From assembly GCA_933228895.1 (NCBI GenBank), contig OW121853.1, forward strand, positions 123,400,133 through 123,464,132: a stretch of 64,000 nt of DNA. The letters are read 5' to 3'. This document shows, piece after piece, positions 11,857 to 24,469 of this stretch; position 1 is the stretch's first letter; each line of letters opens with the position of its first letter. Source of the stretch: Platycnemis pennipes. Its lineage: Eukaryota > Arthropoda > Insecta > Odonata > Platycnemididae. The translations under genes and the position numbers were made by a program. The notes under the pieces are model-generated. The model was not told the origin of the DNA, ran no database searches, and saw nothing but the letters and a program-made list of their open reading frames with translations.

Positions 11857-12102
11857 CAGGTGCTTTGATGGGGGCCCGGAGGTCGTTGCCCTCTAGACTC
11901 AAGGACCGCTGCCTCTCGAGGGTCGAGGGCAGATCTGAGATGCGAAGTGATAGCTGCCGCTTGAACGGTGACGCGTGGTTCAACTGTTGGAAGCCTCGGA
12001 AGGAGCCCTGGCGCTGAAGCATCGTGGGTGTGGCGTGAGGACGTTCAATGGCAAACGGATTGTGGACTGTTGGCTTGGTCTGCGGTATTATTTCTCCAAC
12101 TC
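11857..12102 (-). CDS. numb: numb exon with NPF and FKRQLSLR segments
   Basis: Bounded by the acceptor gatgtctttgcag and the donor GTGAGT, 246 nt, entered with two bases (completing GGA) and left in phase 1. It reads HNPFAIERPHATPTMLQRQ, GSFRGFQQL, ASPFKRQLSLRISDLPST, and ends DLRAPIKAP. Drosophila Numb has the same order (NPFAIERPHATPNMLERQ, SPFKRQMSLRINDLPS), which makes the identification firm. The KRQxS serine corresponds to a site phosphorylated by atypical PKC in fly Numb, and such phosphorylation controls its cortical release. NPF is a potential EH-domain ligand. Confidence 0.96.
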
Positions 12103-12953
12103 CTGCAAAGACATCACAAATTTACTTACACCATAGAAGTGAAACTGCTGTATGCTTGGACCCAAGTCATTACTAAGCATCCAACTTGACAGAATGCTTT
12201 GAACTCTGACAAATGAGTTTTTCAGCCACTTTCAACATTATGACACGTGACAGTTGAACCCCAACTAACCCCTTTTACTGCCAGCCCCTTATAGGTAGAT
12301 TGTGTGTAAACTGACAAGCCCATTTCCGTGTAAATCGCAAGATTATGAGTTTTAGATAGATTTGAAGAACTTAATTTTAATATATGAATTATGTATTTGT
12401 CTCAATGTTGACGTTGTATTCCAGTTTTTATGAGGGTGAAAAAATCATTAATGCCATCTCTGATTTTAAAGAAATATAATATTACAAATTAGGTAATGCA
12501 GTAATGTAAGTCGGCCGGTATATCGGCCCTTGGCAGTTTTTGCACAATTGTAAAGGGCCAATATATATCAGCCAAGAGGCAATAAAAGGGTTAAACACAG
12601 CACTACATCTCATGCATAAAAATGAAGACAGAAAACACTGCCTGAAACAATTGCAAAGAAAGGAACAGCATTAGAACTTTGAATTCCATAATAAAAGAAA
12701 CAATAAATACATTTTTAACATGACCGGCAAATCACCAGCTCTATACCTTGAGGCAAATGAAGGCAGACCGGTGAATCGCTGGTGCTTTACTCCAATGGGT
12801 TAGTAAGTAAAAGAATGATCAGGTTAAATGAATTGAAAAACAAAACTCTTACAATGGATATCATAGTGCTTTGATAAGAAATGCACCATGTCAGCAATTG
12901 AGAAGACATCTCTTGGACCACATTATAAAGAGATGCATCAGCTGTTATCTAGA

Positions 12954-13245
12954 CAGGGACATCGGAACTATTTTTGCTGGGAGAGGCCAACCTTGAAAAG
13001 GGCCCAGTTCTTAACAAAAGGGCCCGGCTACTATGAAAAGGGCCCTCATTTTTTTGTGGATAGGAGGGAGAAGAGACTAGAATTCCACTAAAAGTGCATA
13101 TGAAGGTGGTAGAATATGCGTCAGAAGGGAAAAGGCAAGCTGGAAACAAGTGAAATTTAATTTTTATTAACTAAGACTCATTTCTCAAGGGCCCGGGGCA
13201 AATTCTGGGGGGGGGGGCCAAATGCCCCCACTTCCGATGCCACTG
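12954..13245. mobile_element. hAT-like MITE with perfect 8-bp target duplication
   Basis: A 292-bp element begins cagggacatcggaa and ends ttccgatgccactg, so the termini are imperfect inverted repeats starting CAG. It is flanked by a perfect 8-bp duplication TATCTAGA (12946-12953 and 13246-13253). Terminal CAG and an 8-bp duplication are hAT hallmarks. The interior has an AAGGGCCC-rich stretch and an 11-G run near 13207. It lies in a numb intron. Confidence 0.85.
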
Positions 13246-13407
13246 TATCTAGACAATTTAGCAGTCATAACATATACCCACTGTACTTGTCACCCAAATC
13301 AAAGAAATGCATTGATCATGATCTCTGAACATCCTGGTTCATACTCATTCCCACTGGAATTCAGGGAACGGAAGGAAAATTGCAAAAATCACAATCTCAT
13401 CACATAC

Positions 13408-13597
13408 CTCCAGGTTTGAAATCTTGTGGATCCTGAAGCCTCTCCGTGATGGATGCTTGGCGAAAGCTCCCCGTGCGAGTGAAGGTGGAGTTCTTGTGGT
13501 CAAAGGTCATTGTCACGCCACACTCCTTGTCGCGCTTCTGCTTCCTCTCGAGGCAGGCGGCAAAGGCACACCCCACGGCATGACTCAGCCTCTCGCC
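13408..13597 (-). CDS. numb: numb exon, end of PTB domain
   Basis: Acceptor ccattgtcaccag, donor GTATGT, 190 nt, phase 0 in and phase 1 out. It reads [20 protein letters not shown], then [22 protein letters not shown] and ends QDFKPGG across the junction. This is the last helix of the PTB (phosphotyrosine-binding) domain followed by the invariant [10 protein letters not shown] of Numb proteins, nearly identical to the fly protein. The helix contributes to the peptide-binding groove. Confidence 0.97.
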
Positions 13598-13729
13598 CTG
13601 GTGACAATGGAAAAGAAAAAGGAAAGAAAACAGCGTTATTTCAAACTGCACAACCAATAGCCAATCACAATGCTTTGAGAGGCGCTCGTAATTACATCAC
13701 AGGAATACAAAAATGTTCGGTATACTCAC

Positions 13730-13870
13730 AGATTCTTTTAATGCTAAAAATCCATGACACATCCATCTTCTTGTGGTGCCATCCCGACAGATGTAAGAAA
13801 AGCCTTTCTCGTGATTTCTATCAGGTGCGCAGAAGGAAACCTTTTCTATGGTCTGATCGACTATGAGGCC
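13730..13870 (-). CDS. numb: numb exon, central PTB domain
   Basis: Acceptor ttcccatgtccag, donor GTGAGT, exactly 47 codons in phase 0. It contains [39 protein letters not shown] and LALKES. The string is diagnostic of the Numb PTB core strands, and it continues directly into GERLSH of the next exon. Confidence 0.97.
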
Positions 13871-13982
13871 CTGGACATGGGAAAAATATAGTGATCACAA
13901 TCACCACAATCGTAAGAGTACTTCAGAATGGACACCACATTCCAGTAACTAAGGTTAGATGACAGTAGGATCACTCTCATAC

Positions 13983-14060
13983 CTTTGTCTCATCTTCAAC
14001 AACCCTGAGTCCATCGCCTGAGACATACAGAATGGCTTTAACAGGCCTTCTCCTTGAATT
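13983..14060 (-). CDS. numb: numb exon, PTB domain
   Basis: Acceptor gtcctcatgacag, donor GTATGA, 26 codons in phase 0: [26 protein letters not shown]. It corresponds to the [20 protein letters not shown] strand region of fly Numb. Confidence 0.96.
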
Positions 14061-14169
14061 CTGTCATGAGGACAAAAGAGAACATTTTCATAGAATAACC
14101 ATAGCATAAAGAACACTTAAAAGAGCAGAATATAAACATTGTGAGAAAGCTAGGTGTGGAAATACAAAC

Positions 14170-14241
14170 CCTTAATACTTTTAAAGCTTCCTCGCACACC
14201 TGCATTCCTCTTGACTCGAATACCTCCACACATCCCAGATA
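14170..14241 (-). CDS. numb: numb exon, start of PTB domain
   Basis: Acceptor tcactttttgcag, donor GTTTGT, 24 codons in phase 0: [24 protein letters not shown]. It is identical to the fly Numb sequence as I recall it. The intron upstream of this exon is about 14.7 kb and is filled with mobile elements. Confidence 0.96.
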
Positions 14242-14746
14242 CTGCAAAAAGTGAAAAAGAACCAAAATTACCTGTTACGTTCAAAGATAGCGCACAGTAA
14301 ATTTCATGTTTCTGTAGTTCATCATAAGAATTTCATTTTATATACTGTCACAAGATTTCGGGAGCACTAATACATAAATTAGCCTTCTATTTTCTTAAAG
14401 TATGCTTTGTGATTATATTGAAAAAACAAATGATCAATCATGTGGAAACTAAAAAGAATTTCGGACTCCTAATCCTTGAAATCAGTAAATTGTGAAAAAT
14501 AGTTCATGGAAATACCATCACAGCATCCAGGCAAGGTAAATAACTAAAACACCACATCTAAACCTTTCAAATATTTGATAGGAAAAGTTAAGGAGGCAAA
14601 AAATTGTATTCCTTGTATTCCTCAGTTTTCAGAAAGCTACTTACTTGCCTTGTAGGTGGGCAAAAATGCTGATGAATGGATATGTGTATTAGGAGAGTTT
14701 ACAAGGCAAAGAAATTGCCAGGATTAAAATTTCCAATAAATAATAC

Positions 14747-15173
14747 GAGAGGTAGGTCAAATAGCAGATTTATTGAATTCCAATATCGAATACGAATATT
14801 AAAACATGACTCGAATATTCGAATATCTCGAATTTCGAACCCTCGAATACTAGCATTAGATTGAAATTGAAATGCTAAATGTTATTCTCTTTTTTTTATT
14901 TTGAATCTTGAATAGCTTTTAATAGTTTCAGCACGTTATTCATGATGAAAAGGCAACAGTTTTGCTGGAATTCCATTACTTCAAACCATTGTCTTTCAAT
15001 CAGTAATTACGAGGCAAAACCCTTATCTCCACTATCTTCTCATGGCACATATGATGTATTTCATCAACACGCCAAATATTGTGTAATTAGCATGATTATT
15101 TGAGATCTCAGATATGGAATACATACTTTCTGGTATTCTCCGTATTCGTGGTTAGTATTCGCACATCTCTAAA
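14747..15173. mobile_element. hAT-like MITE, GAATATTCGAATA-rich family
   Basis: A 427-bp element with termini gagaggtaggtcaaata and (reverse strand) tagagatgtgcgaata. It is flanked by 8-bp duplications aataatac / aacaatac with one mismatch. The interior is rich in CGAATA / TATTCG repeats. The 28.1-kb element belongs to the same family (gagatgggtcgaatagcagattt at its inverse end). Confidence 0.7.
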
Positions 15174-17233
15174 CAATACATCAAAAGTACGGGGCAATAC
15201 ACACGTGACTCATAACTGACAGAACAGTCAAATGAAGGTTAAGGAATGGTTGAAAGAGAGATAAGTGAAGAGTGGAATTTAAGAGGAATACTTAGTATAA
15301 TTATATGAATAATGAAACACTCACATGATAGTAAAAATTAGCATTATCACATCAAGCGAGCTTCAAAATAGTTGCAGAATGAATACATAAAAATGGGTAT
15401 CACGAAAGATGAGATGAATGCAGATTAAGAAAATGGTTAAATTAATTTGTGCCATATGAGGAGATCATCCAAGTCATGCTGATTTTTTTTTTTAAATTGC
15501 CGCTTTGGGAATAAATTGAAATTTTGGGTAGTTTGCATGAGCACTCGGTAATTTCAGACAAGGAGGCTCTTAGATTAGATTTTAATCAATAATATATTTT
15601 AAAATACAAATTTTACCACAGTTCAAAAGAATAAAAAATGAAATTAATATGCACAGGTCAAAACAGCAAATTTCATTGATGTGGCAGTCAAATAAATTAA
15701 AGTCGTAAAACGTGGTTTAGGAGATCAAATTGAGGAGAAATAGCATGAATTGGGAGTTGAAGCATTTAAGATAAAAAAATTGGATTGTAGAGAGGCGGAA
15801 TAAAATGGGTGGTTGTAGGGTTATTTCTTCGCCTTTTCCAATCTCCTCCAGCCCTTCTCCCCAATAAGCGACTCGAAATAGCCTCCGCAGCCATTTCTTA
15901 TTCTCCTCTTCGGCATTGAGCTTTTCGCTGCCACTGCCGAAGAGAGAAGGTGGTGGGAGGAGGATGTGGACGCCTGAGGCATCCCGAATGAGGAGTCCCG
16001 ATTGTCTCGTAACAGACACGAAAGAGATAAGACGAAGACTTCCGAGACGTAAGAGGAAGGGGATACATCAAGGAGGTACACACGCACACACTTTTAACGG
16101 CTTGTCCTTCGTCCCCACGCGTCACCCACAACAATGGACTCGGCGCGTGGGTCGCCATCTTGGATGCCGGAGGGCGATTTGGCGGATGACGACGGATTAT
16201 TCGCCAAAACATTATATTCAACCAAGGTTACGGTTCATCGAGTGCAGGAAAATATTTTGCAGAGGCATAGGCAAAAAAAGATGTAATAGAATTAGTTTTT
16301 TTGTCGCTCCAACAGCTAAGGTAATGCATCTTCTAACATAACTTACAACAAAGTCCTTGTAGTCCTTATCTTAAAACTCTGAACACCAGGCATCCATGCC
16401 TGAGGCGAAAGAGAAACGATTGACCGGCGTATTACCGTCTGGCTACCGCGACTGACCATAGGCAAATTTTCTGAGGTACCTAATTATCGTAAAAATCATA
16501 AATCGACGCAACTTCTCCGGTTTCAACACAAACACGGCTTTCGCAAATACGATTCGAAAATAAGAATATTTCAACACCCAAGATAAAATGTCATATTTTG
16601 ACTAATTAAAAATGTCCATCATAATACCTCTTAAAGACGAGTTTTTTTCCGATGAATTTCACCTTTGACACGTCACCATAGAAATAAGGCCGAGATTATC
16701 AGATCTGAAAGAGTCTGGGTCTTTCACCATCTAAGCTAAAAAAAATTCCAGGACCATACTAATAAATACAATCATTAAAAAAGAAAAAAAATAAGGGTCC
16801 GTGCATAATTTTCGCTCCATTCCAAAACCCTGGGAGACAAAGAGCCATAGAATTCTAGCAGAAACGATATTTATTTTTGTTAGTTTATATTTATTTATCT
16901 GGCCGCTCCTATAGTCGACGTCAGGGATCTTTTGTTCGTTTTTGTGTCCTTGACAACGAGCGTAGCAGACGCCGCACTCCAAAAAGTGACGTAAGCCAAG
17001 TGTCGTCCCGGCCGGAAAAATGCGAGGATTTGAAGGCTACACGAGGTAAAAAAATACGAAGGTGCAAAGAGGGAGGTAAATACCCTGGCGACCTTGCTGG
17101 AAGGGACAGTCGGGTTGAGTTAGGCAGCATGGGAAAGGAGAAGACGGGAGCCATGCCTTAGGATTTATTGGCATAAAACATGATTGGAATTTGATAATAA
17201 GTGATAATTCGTTGAATTAGCAACTACATATAC
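15174..17233. other. Intronic stretch with a CpG-rich block at 15.83-16.25 kb
   Basis: Mostly AT-rich. The 15.83-16.25 kb block is CpG-rich and contains cgccatcttgg (16153-16163), a good YY1/Pho-type binding motif, near an abrupt base-composition change. It could be an alternative promoter or unrelated regulatory DNA. I find no convincing coding exon in it. Confidence 0.35.
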
Positions 17234-18130
17234 CAGGGTTTATAGGAGTTTTCATTTTCCCTAACTTTTCCAGGATTTCCATGGCCTGGATTTTCCAGGA
17301 TTTCCATGAGGATTAGTGATTTTCCCTGACTTTTGAGCACCTGAAAACTCCAAGATTTCGGTCATTTATAGAGATAAAAGTGGTATTGAGGAAGCAAAGA
17401 AGTCTAAACTTATGAAAAATTGTAGGTTTATTTTCATATTAATCATATGAACTTCCAGTAATAAGAGATCAACAACTTTAAGTCAACAAAATAAAAATTA
17501 TCATTCCTTACATTGATATGCCTTCAGAAAGGGTTTTAATTGCAGAAAAATATATGCAAAGACGGCTAACTTGGCTTTTCCTTCCAACTTGATTTCATGT
17601 TAAAGTAACTCTTTGAATCAATCAATTTTTTCTTCCTCACATCCTTCCACAAATTTGGCTAAGTGACTTCAAATTTGACTGAGAATAACTTTTTCGTCGC
17701 CAGAGGGACAAAGCGAGCATTCCTGGCGAAATAGCTAGCGAATGAAAATGAGAATATGAATGCGCACACCTTTCGCCAATCTTTTCACCAAACCACGCAG
17801 GCTAGAGCCAGAAAGAACCAGAATAGGGCTGCCTCCACAGCGAAGCCAGCCTGAGGCCAGCCGTCCCCTCCCTCACCCTCCTCCTCCGCTCCTATGTGCA
17901 GTTTTTGATCTCTTGGCATTTTCAGGTGATAAATTTAAACATTTTGTGATTTTTCCCGACCACACATTAAATTCCCTGACTTTTCCAGGATTTCCATGGC
18001 CGTTTTCATTTTCCCTGACTTTTCCAGGATTTCCATGGCCGTTTTCATTTTCCCTGACTTTTCCAGGATTTCCATGGCCGTTTTCATTTCCCGTGACTTT
18101 TCCAGGTTTTCCAGGTTCCTACAAACCTTG
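17234..18130. mobile_element. Inverted-repeat DNA element with internal minisatellite
   Basis: Termini cagggtttataggag and (reverse strand) caaggtttgtaggaacc form an imperfect inverted repeat beginning CA, which suggests a hAT-like element of 897 bp. Both ends are dominated by repeats of the phrase ccctgacttttccagg / atttccatgg. I could not find a clean 8-bp target duplication. Confidence 0.5.
17982..18110 (+). repeat. 39-bp minisatellite, three units
   Basis: Three nearly identical 39-bp units of ttttccaggatttccatggc cgttttcattttccctgac. They keep a frame open and would read as a 13-residue repeat (FPGFPWPFSFSLT), but this is a property of the repeat rather than evidence of a gene. Confidence 0.85.
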
Positions 18131-19814
18131 TAAGTATATCCAAAAGTAAATTTGGTTCTCGACTTTAGATTCCGATCAATGCAACACAGAATTAGGATCA
18201 ATTTAATCTTAGAGTTTGTTTCAGTTTCCCACGGTAACGAGACATTTATTATCATCTGTTTATACGGTAACCGTTAGAATTTTGAACGTAAACGCAAGCA
18301 TTTCGGATAACATTATTCAGGTACATAATCATATTGAGGGGCGAACGAAATCCACTCAATTGGATGAGTCTTCCCAAAAGATAAGAGATTGGAGTTATGG
18401 TTTAACACGGAAAGCCACTTACTCGGTACTACACTCATGAACACAAGGAATTCGAGAATATCGGTCAAAATGGAGGAATTGTGGAAAATGATACATAATA
18501 ATATAATATAAAAATCGTTTGAATTAAAAATACACTGCTGTACATCAGTCATCATCATGAAGGATTAGATACACAAATGATAGTATGTACAACAGAAATT
18601 TCTCCAATTAAAATTTACTCTCCAGTGTCGCGCATTCAAAAACTCATTTCGAGAATAAAAGGCTCCAATTCCAAGGTTGTAAGATGATTTGAGAATCTTA
18701 TCAAGTCGGCAGTGTGGAGTGTCAATTTCATGCTTGTGTCTTGTATCATAGTTATGAACCTCGGATCTTGTTGAGATCGACCGCTAATTTTATATTTTAT
18801 TTTCCATAATGATTTTTAATATTATAATGGAATAGATAGTCATAATTCCAGGCTGATAAAAATTGAGTATATGATTTTGTGCTGTTTTAGAGTTCGGGAA
18901 TATGTATGTACCTAGTTCATAATTTTTACGAAGTCGAGAGGAAATATATTGAAACGGCAGTCATGGGGAGGAATAGATCTTCACCGTGATGTGCGAAATT
19001 CGTGCATCCGTTCCAGCGAAGTTGGTACAGCGGTTCTCTGCCTTCGCCAACGAGACCACCGACCTTGGGGGGTGGAACACTGGCAGGTGACGGGGGGTTC
19101 TTCACCCCTTGCGAGTCCCTCAACCCCTCCGGCATCACCCTTTCGCTCTCATCGTACTCAGCCAAGGAGAAGGGGCAGTATCATGCTTCAGCAGTATCGC
19201 TTCTAGCGACAAACATAGCGAAACATTAATGTGCTTACTAATTAATGTGCATGGCTATAGCCATGTCCGAAACGTGTGCTTCTAGCGCTAAGCATTCTAC
19301 AATGCTTGCTTGCAAGTGGAGGGGGGTACAGTCGGAAACACCCGAAGTATGTCCGAACGCGAAGCAATCTGGGGGAAGCATGCTACGAAGCCAAAGCACA
19401 GAAGCACGCTTCCATGTAGGCTTCGAAGTATTGTTGACGAGAATAACAGAAGATGGCGGAGCCGTTGGCTGCTTATAAATGTGTGTAGTATCTATTTTTT
19501 TACTTCGTATATGACATTTGCATAATTATTAATATACATATCAATGAAAAGGTTAATATACATATAATCGCTCTTTTTCTACCGATGTAAACATTTGATG
19601 AATGTTGCCCTCTATCGTGTTTCACAATAACTAGTGGTTTTTTATGTTGCCACTACTGCTTTACGTCGCTCCTTACCGTATACTGTCCGAATACGAAGTA
19701 TTATTTCCCATCACGCTTTATTGTACGTCAGCAATACGTCATCACCAAGAATGCTTTGCCGAAGCATACTTGGTTTTCGGATACGGCTTCTGTGTACTCT
19801 TTTAATTATCATTG

Positions 19815-20260
19815 TTAGCTTGCAACCCTGGGATTGGTTTGACACAGTTCCCCGCAGAGTTCTTCTATCGGATAATCTCTTCGTATTTACGTATTTCTTC
19901 TCTTTCACATCCTTCATCACTTGTTTTCTATACCTCATACAAGGCCTTCCTTTGCCATTCTTCCCATCCACTTGTCCTTCAACGATTGTACTCATCAGGC
20001 AATCGTGTCTTACGATATGGCCGATTAAGTTTTTATCTTCTTCTTAAGGTCCTATTCAGATGACTTCTCTTTTATCCCAATCTTCTTAAGACTTCTTCGT
20101 TCGCCACTCGGTCGATGCATTTTATCTTAACCATTCTTCGGTAGCACCACATTTCGAATGGTACCACCCTTTTCTTCTCCGCCGCTGTCATCGTCCATGC
20201 CTCACTACCATAAAGACACACGCGCCAGATACATGTTATGATGAATTGTTTCCTTACTTC
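19815..20260 (-). pseudogene. LINE C-terminal remnant (family 2)
   Basis: On the minus strand a degraded frame contains STIVEGQVDGKNGKGRPCMR, QVMKDVKEKKYVNTKRL and an upstream YGSEAWT-like start, matching the remnants at 26.95 and 45.85 kb. This GHILRHDGL...GKGRPRM tail is typical of the C-terminus of RTE/Jockey-type non-LTR retrotransposon proteins. Frameshifts and stops make it non-functional. Confidence 0.65.
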
Positions 20261-20699
20261 TAAGCTTGTACTTCCAGCTGTAAGTAGCTGTCTTATTTTG
20301 ATAGAATTGCCTCTTTGCCTAGACTATTCTACTGACTCTCTAGTTTCTCTTGCTTAGATTGACTGTAAGGATAGTTAATACTTGTTTCTTAGCTCATTAT
20401 TGCATGTATTAGCTGTGTGATATGCCCATTGTATTGTATACTGTACACTTGTGCCAGAAAGATGAAAAATGAGTTACAGAAAAGGGTATCATACAAGTAC
20501 TACGCATTAAAAAACACGATCAGTGACTTCACTTGTTTCGGAATCGACTCGTTTTACGATTTAGGCTCCAAGAATACGATTACTTAACGAATTACGAATC
20601 GAAGCCATTCCTGTTCTAGGCTATTTCTTTCTTGCTTCGTCCATCGCTGGTTCTTCGGTTTCCCGGGAAGCAGAACAGAATCTTTCAATATTTATTTCA

Positions 20700-20830
20700 T
20701 TTATTAATTTCATTTACTCGAAAACAGCACATATGGCCTTTGACATCAGGCACTTATAACCTTTACGGAGCAAGTCCATTGTCGCAACATCCGACGGGGT
20801 GCTTTAAACCCCATTCATTACACCCGTACC
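20700..20830 (-). repeat. SINE body fragment
   Basis: The stretch cgaaaacagcacatatggcc...catcaggc resembles the body of the tRNA-like SINE at 56.9-57.13 kb (cgaaaacgtcacatatggtc...catcaggc). The tRNA-like head is not recognisable here. Confidence 0.4.
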
Positions 20831-20999
20831 TTCCTACTCCACTCGAGCAAGTCAACGAGTTACTGAAAAAGCAAGGTAACTCCTAAGATACACTATCTGT
20901 TTGCAAAGTTTCTTTCGGGACACGCAAAGCGACATAACCCGCATTCCACCATTGGAAAAAATGATCCAAGATAAACGAGAAAAAATGGCTTCGCGATTC

Positions 21000-21762
21000 C
21001 GAAAGATATGAAAATCAATTGATCATTTCCTGGGGTAAACAAATACGTGAAATAATGGGTCAAGTGAATCTTAAACTGGGATTCGTCAAAAGAGTACTGG
21101 GTAAATGTGACGATCATGTACGAGAAATCAGCTACTTTTCCCGTGTTAGACCTCATTTGCATTATGCTGCCAGTGTATGGGATCCCTACGAAATCGGTCT
21201 AAATAATGAACTTTAACGTGTTCAGCGAAGATCGGCAAGATTTGTAAAGGGACGGTACGATAACCTTATTAGCGTAACCAGCCTATTAAATGAATTAAAT
21301 TGGGAATCATTGTCAGATCGCAGGTTGAAATTTAGACTTAATCTCTTAAACAAATTTCAAGACCATATTTTCAGTGATGATGTTAAAAATATTTTGCGAA
21401 CCCCAACTTACTATTGTAGACTGGACCATGATCACAAAATTAGAGAAATTGATTGCCGAACTGACAGATTCAAAATGTGCTTTTTTCCTCGTACTATTAG
21501 GGATATGAATAATGGTAAATATATCCAGTACGAGTGTAGCAATGGATAACATTGATAGCTGCATGTTGGTATAAGGTCTTGAAGCTAACCCAACTAACAG
21601 CATGTTTTTGCAAGTTTGCTTTGCTATTTTTATCTTTTTTAAATAGTGTAGTTTAGAATAGTATATAAATACTAATCCTTTTTTATGCATGTTTGGTGAG
21701 AATTCACCCCCTGCCATACACCTTTATGGTGGCTTGCAGCGTATTATATAGATGTAGGTGAT
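21000..21762 (+). pseudogene. CR1/L2-like LINE 3' fragment (family 1, subfamily A)
   Basis: Reads IREIMGQVNLKLGFVKRVLG, RPHLHYAASVWDPYE, one stop, then RVQRRSARFVKGRYDN and CRTDRFKMCFFPRTIRD. This is the C-terminal domain of the reverse transcriptase found longer at 55.0 kb. It then runs through a 3' UTR to the family's conserved end: accccctgcca...gtggcttgcag...tagatgtag. It is 5'-truncated, as is normal for non-LTR insertions. It lies in the long numb intron, antisense to numb. Confidence 0.85.
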
Positions 21763-23397
21763 CAAACGTAATGTTGCTCAAACAATAAATTTGTAAATGG
21801 CATAAACTCGTGTTGCCAGCGTGTAGGTACTTCATGTGTTGACGAAGAGAAAAAATAATATTCCTATTGGAAAAACCGATTTTGTGAACACTGGTAGGTT
21901 CCCCTCATACATTTGATTCATGTAGTACTTTGACACATCAGGGCCGTATTTACCATATGGCGTACCCGGCGGCCGCCGGGGGCCTCGCAAACACTGGGGG
22001 CTTCGCGAGAGAGGAATTGTAAATATAGCAAGAGTACAACATGGTGGGCCTCAGGATAGATTCCGCCGGGGGTCTCACAGGTCATAAATCCGTCACTGTG
22101 ACATATCACACATGACTGGTATATGTTTACCAGCAAGCAATAAATGGTTATCAAGATATTCACCGAATAGAGAAAGATTATCGACTACCTGGATAAATGC
22201 ACATGAAAACACCGATACTTAACTACGACTCTTAACAAAATATGTTTGAAATCAACCTTATAAAATTTCGAGTTATCGACCGATTAATTCAATTAATTTG
22301 TAGTATAGGGTAAGTATAATTACTCTTTGAATTTTGAGCACGAATTTTCAAAAGAAGTAATTTATGATTAGTGAATATATATGAAAATTCGAGTTTTTAC
22401 CATGAAAAACAATGTTCCACCGTTTGATAAGCAGGAACGGGATACGCTATAAACCGAGGCGTAGCTATGGCTGCTCCGATATTCTCTTCAACTTTTGTGG
22501 TTGCCGGAAAAATAACCTCTACAGGTCAAACGGCGACACATCACAGCAATACAAGCCCATTGGGCGATCGTAACCCGTCCTAAGATAAAACTTGCCACGT
22601 GAGGGAATAGATATATGGCTAAAATAATAGCTCAATAGAACTTCGACCATTCTGACTCTGATAGATATAGTTTTTACGACGCTGTAAAACCAGCAACCAA
22701 TGGAATCACAGACGAGGCGAGTAGGGAATGATAACTAATTTTGACCTAAAAAAGCATGCACTAAATGAATTTTACAAAAATGACCGCCACTCACCTACTC
22801 ATTTATCTGTTTGGTGTCCTGTCAGCGGTCATCAAATTTCAATTTCACCGATTTTTCCGCTGAGTTCAAGCTATTTTCCTTCCGGGGTCCTAGAAACGTG
22901 GTCGCAATGGCTTCCCTGTTCATCTCCTTTTTGCATTTCCCTTTCCTTTCTTTTCGAATTTGGGCTCAACTGGCAAACTTATCTGTTTTCCGATAATGTT
23001 TGATAAGTGTTTAAGAAATTCCGCATATTAGGGGCAACCCGATCACTAAAAGAAGATTGCAAGGATACGACTGCCGAAGAGAAAAGTTTAAAAATTCTTT
23101 CTTCCCGCCACCGATTGAGAGTACATTGACAGTCTTCAATTAGAATGAGATAAGGAGGTGTACATCAAGCGGCCTATTTTGTAGTCAAACTCAGAAACGT
23201 GCTAAACTATATCATAAAGGGCATTTTTGTATGCCTATTGTAAAAACACCCAAACAAATAAACTCAACAATAAACCATATCCCATAGTAAATTCTAACAA
23301 TTTAGCTGTACGTGGATAATGAATGCCCAACACAGCACCAGATTCTCTTAACATGCTAGAACATATCTTGTTCGTCCCATGTACCCATGTACGAATG
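21763..23397. other. Intronic stretch
   Basis: A short GC-rich patch (ggcggccgccgggggcctcg, near 21.97 kb) is the only visible oddity. No gene recognised. Confidence 0.4.
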
Positions 23398-23977
23398 AAC
23401 TTGAACGTGAGCAGCGAAGATCGGCAAGATTTGTAAAGGGACGGTACGATAACCTTACTAGCGTAACCAGTCTATTAAATGAATTAAATTGGGAATCATT
23501 GTCAGATCGCAGGTTGACATAAAGACTTAATCTCTTAAACAAATTCCAAGACAATATTTTCAGTGATGAAGTTAAAAATATTTTGCGAACCCCAACTTAC
23601 TTGACTAACCCCAACTTGGTAGACTGGACCATAATTACAAAATTATAGAAATTGATCGCCGAACTGACAGATTCAAAATGTCCTTTTTTCCTCGGACAAT
23701 TAGGAATATAAATAACGGTAAATATAACCAGTACGAGTGTAGCAATGGATAACATTGGTAGCTGCATGTTGGTGTAAGGACTTAAAGCTAACCCAACTAA
23801 CAGCATGTTTTTGCATGTATGCTTTGCTATTTTTATCTTTTTTTAAATAGCGTAGTTTTGAACAGTTCCTATACAATTACTAATCTTTTTTATGAATGAT
23901 ATGTAGTGCATGTTTGGTGCGAATTCACCCCCTGCCACACAACTTTATGGTGGATTGCAGGGTATTATGTAGATGTA
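23398..23977 (+). pseudogene. LINE family 1 3' fragment, subfamily A
   Basis: Starts at gaacgtgagcagcgaagatc and carries RRSARFVKGRYDNLTSVTSL, DRRLT with a stop, a small internal duplication near 23.6 kb, and the family 3' end (accccctgccacaca...agatgta). It is highly similar to the copies at 21.2 and 24.5 kb. Confidence 0.8.
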
Positions 23978-24469
23978 CCAAGTGTGGCATTTGGTGGTGA
24001 CTGACCGCTTCCCCGTCCCAGAAGCAAGAGGTGACTTGAAGGACACTCCTTAGACCCAGATGGACCCAAAGAAACCCGCAAGACACAAGGAGGGTTCCCC
24101 TCTTTCAAGTAATCTCTCGGCTGAACAGCTGGACCACATCGAACGGCGCTTGATGCACCCGGAGACCAGCTGGGCCGAATGGGCAGACTCAAAACGATGC
24201 TGAGGAGGGGGGAGGGAATTACTCATTCCGCGCCATTAAATGATACGAGGGGAGGTTGGCGTCGATTGATGGGCACTGGAGGAATGATTCCGGGGTCAAG
24301 GGGTCAGCCTGAGTGACCAACACTTCCGCCATCGATTGTAAAAGCGCGTCCCGAGCTTAATCGAGACCAGCTGAGCACAGCAGAAACACAACAGCAGGTA
24401 CATCAGAATGAAGGAAACCTAGAACAATGGTTCATGAAACTGAAGCTTGACGATTCACTTACAAACGAA

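Noticed and set aside
17760..18149. 129-codon frame with FPGFPWPFSFSLT repeats
   Set aside because: Produced by the 39-bp minisatellite, whose unit happens to be a multiple of three.
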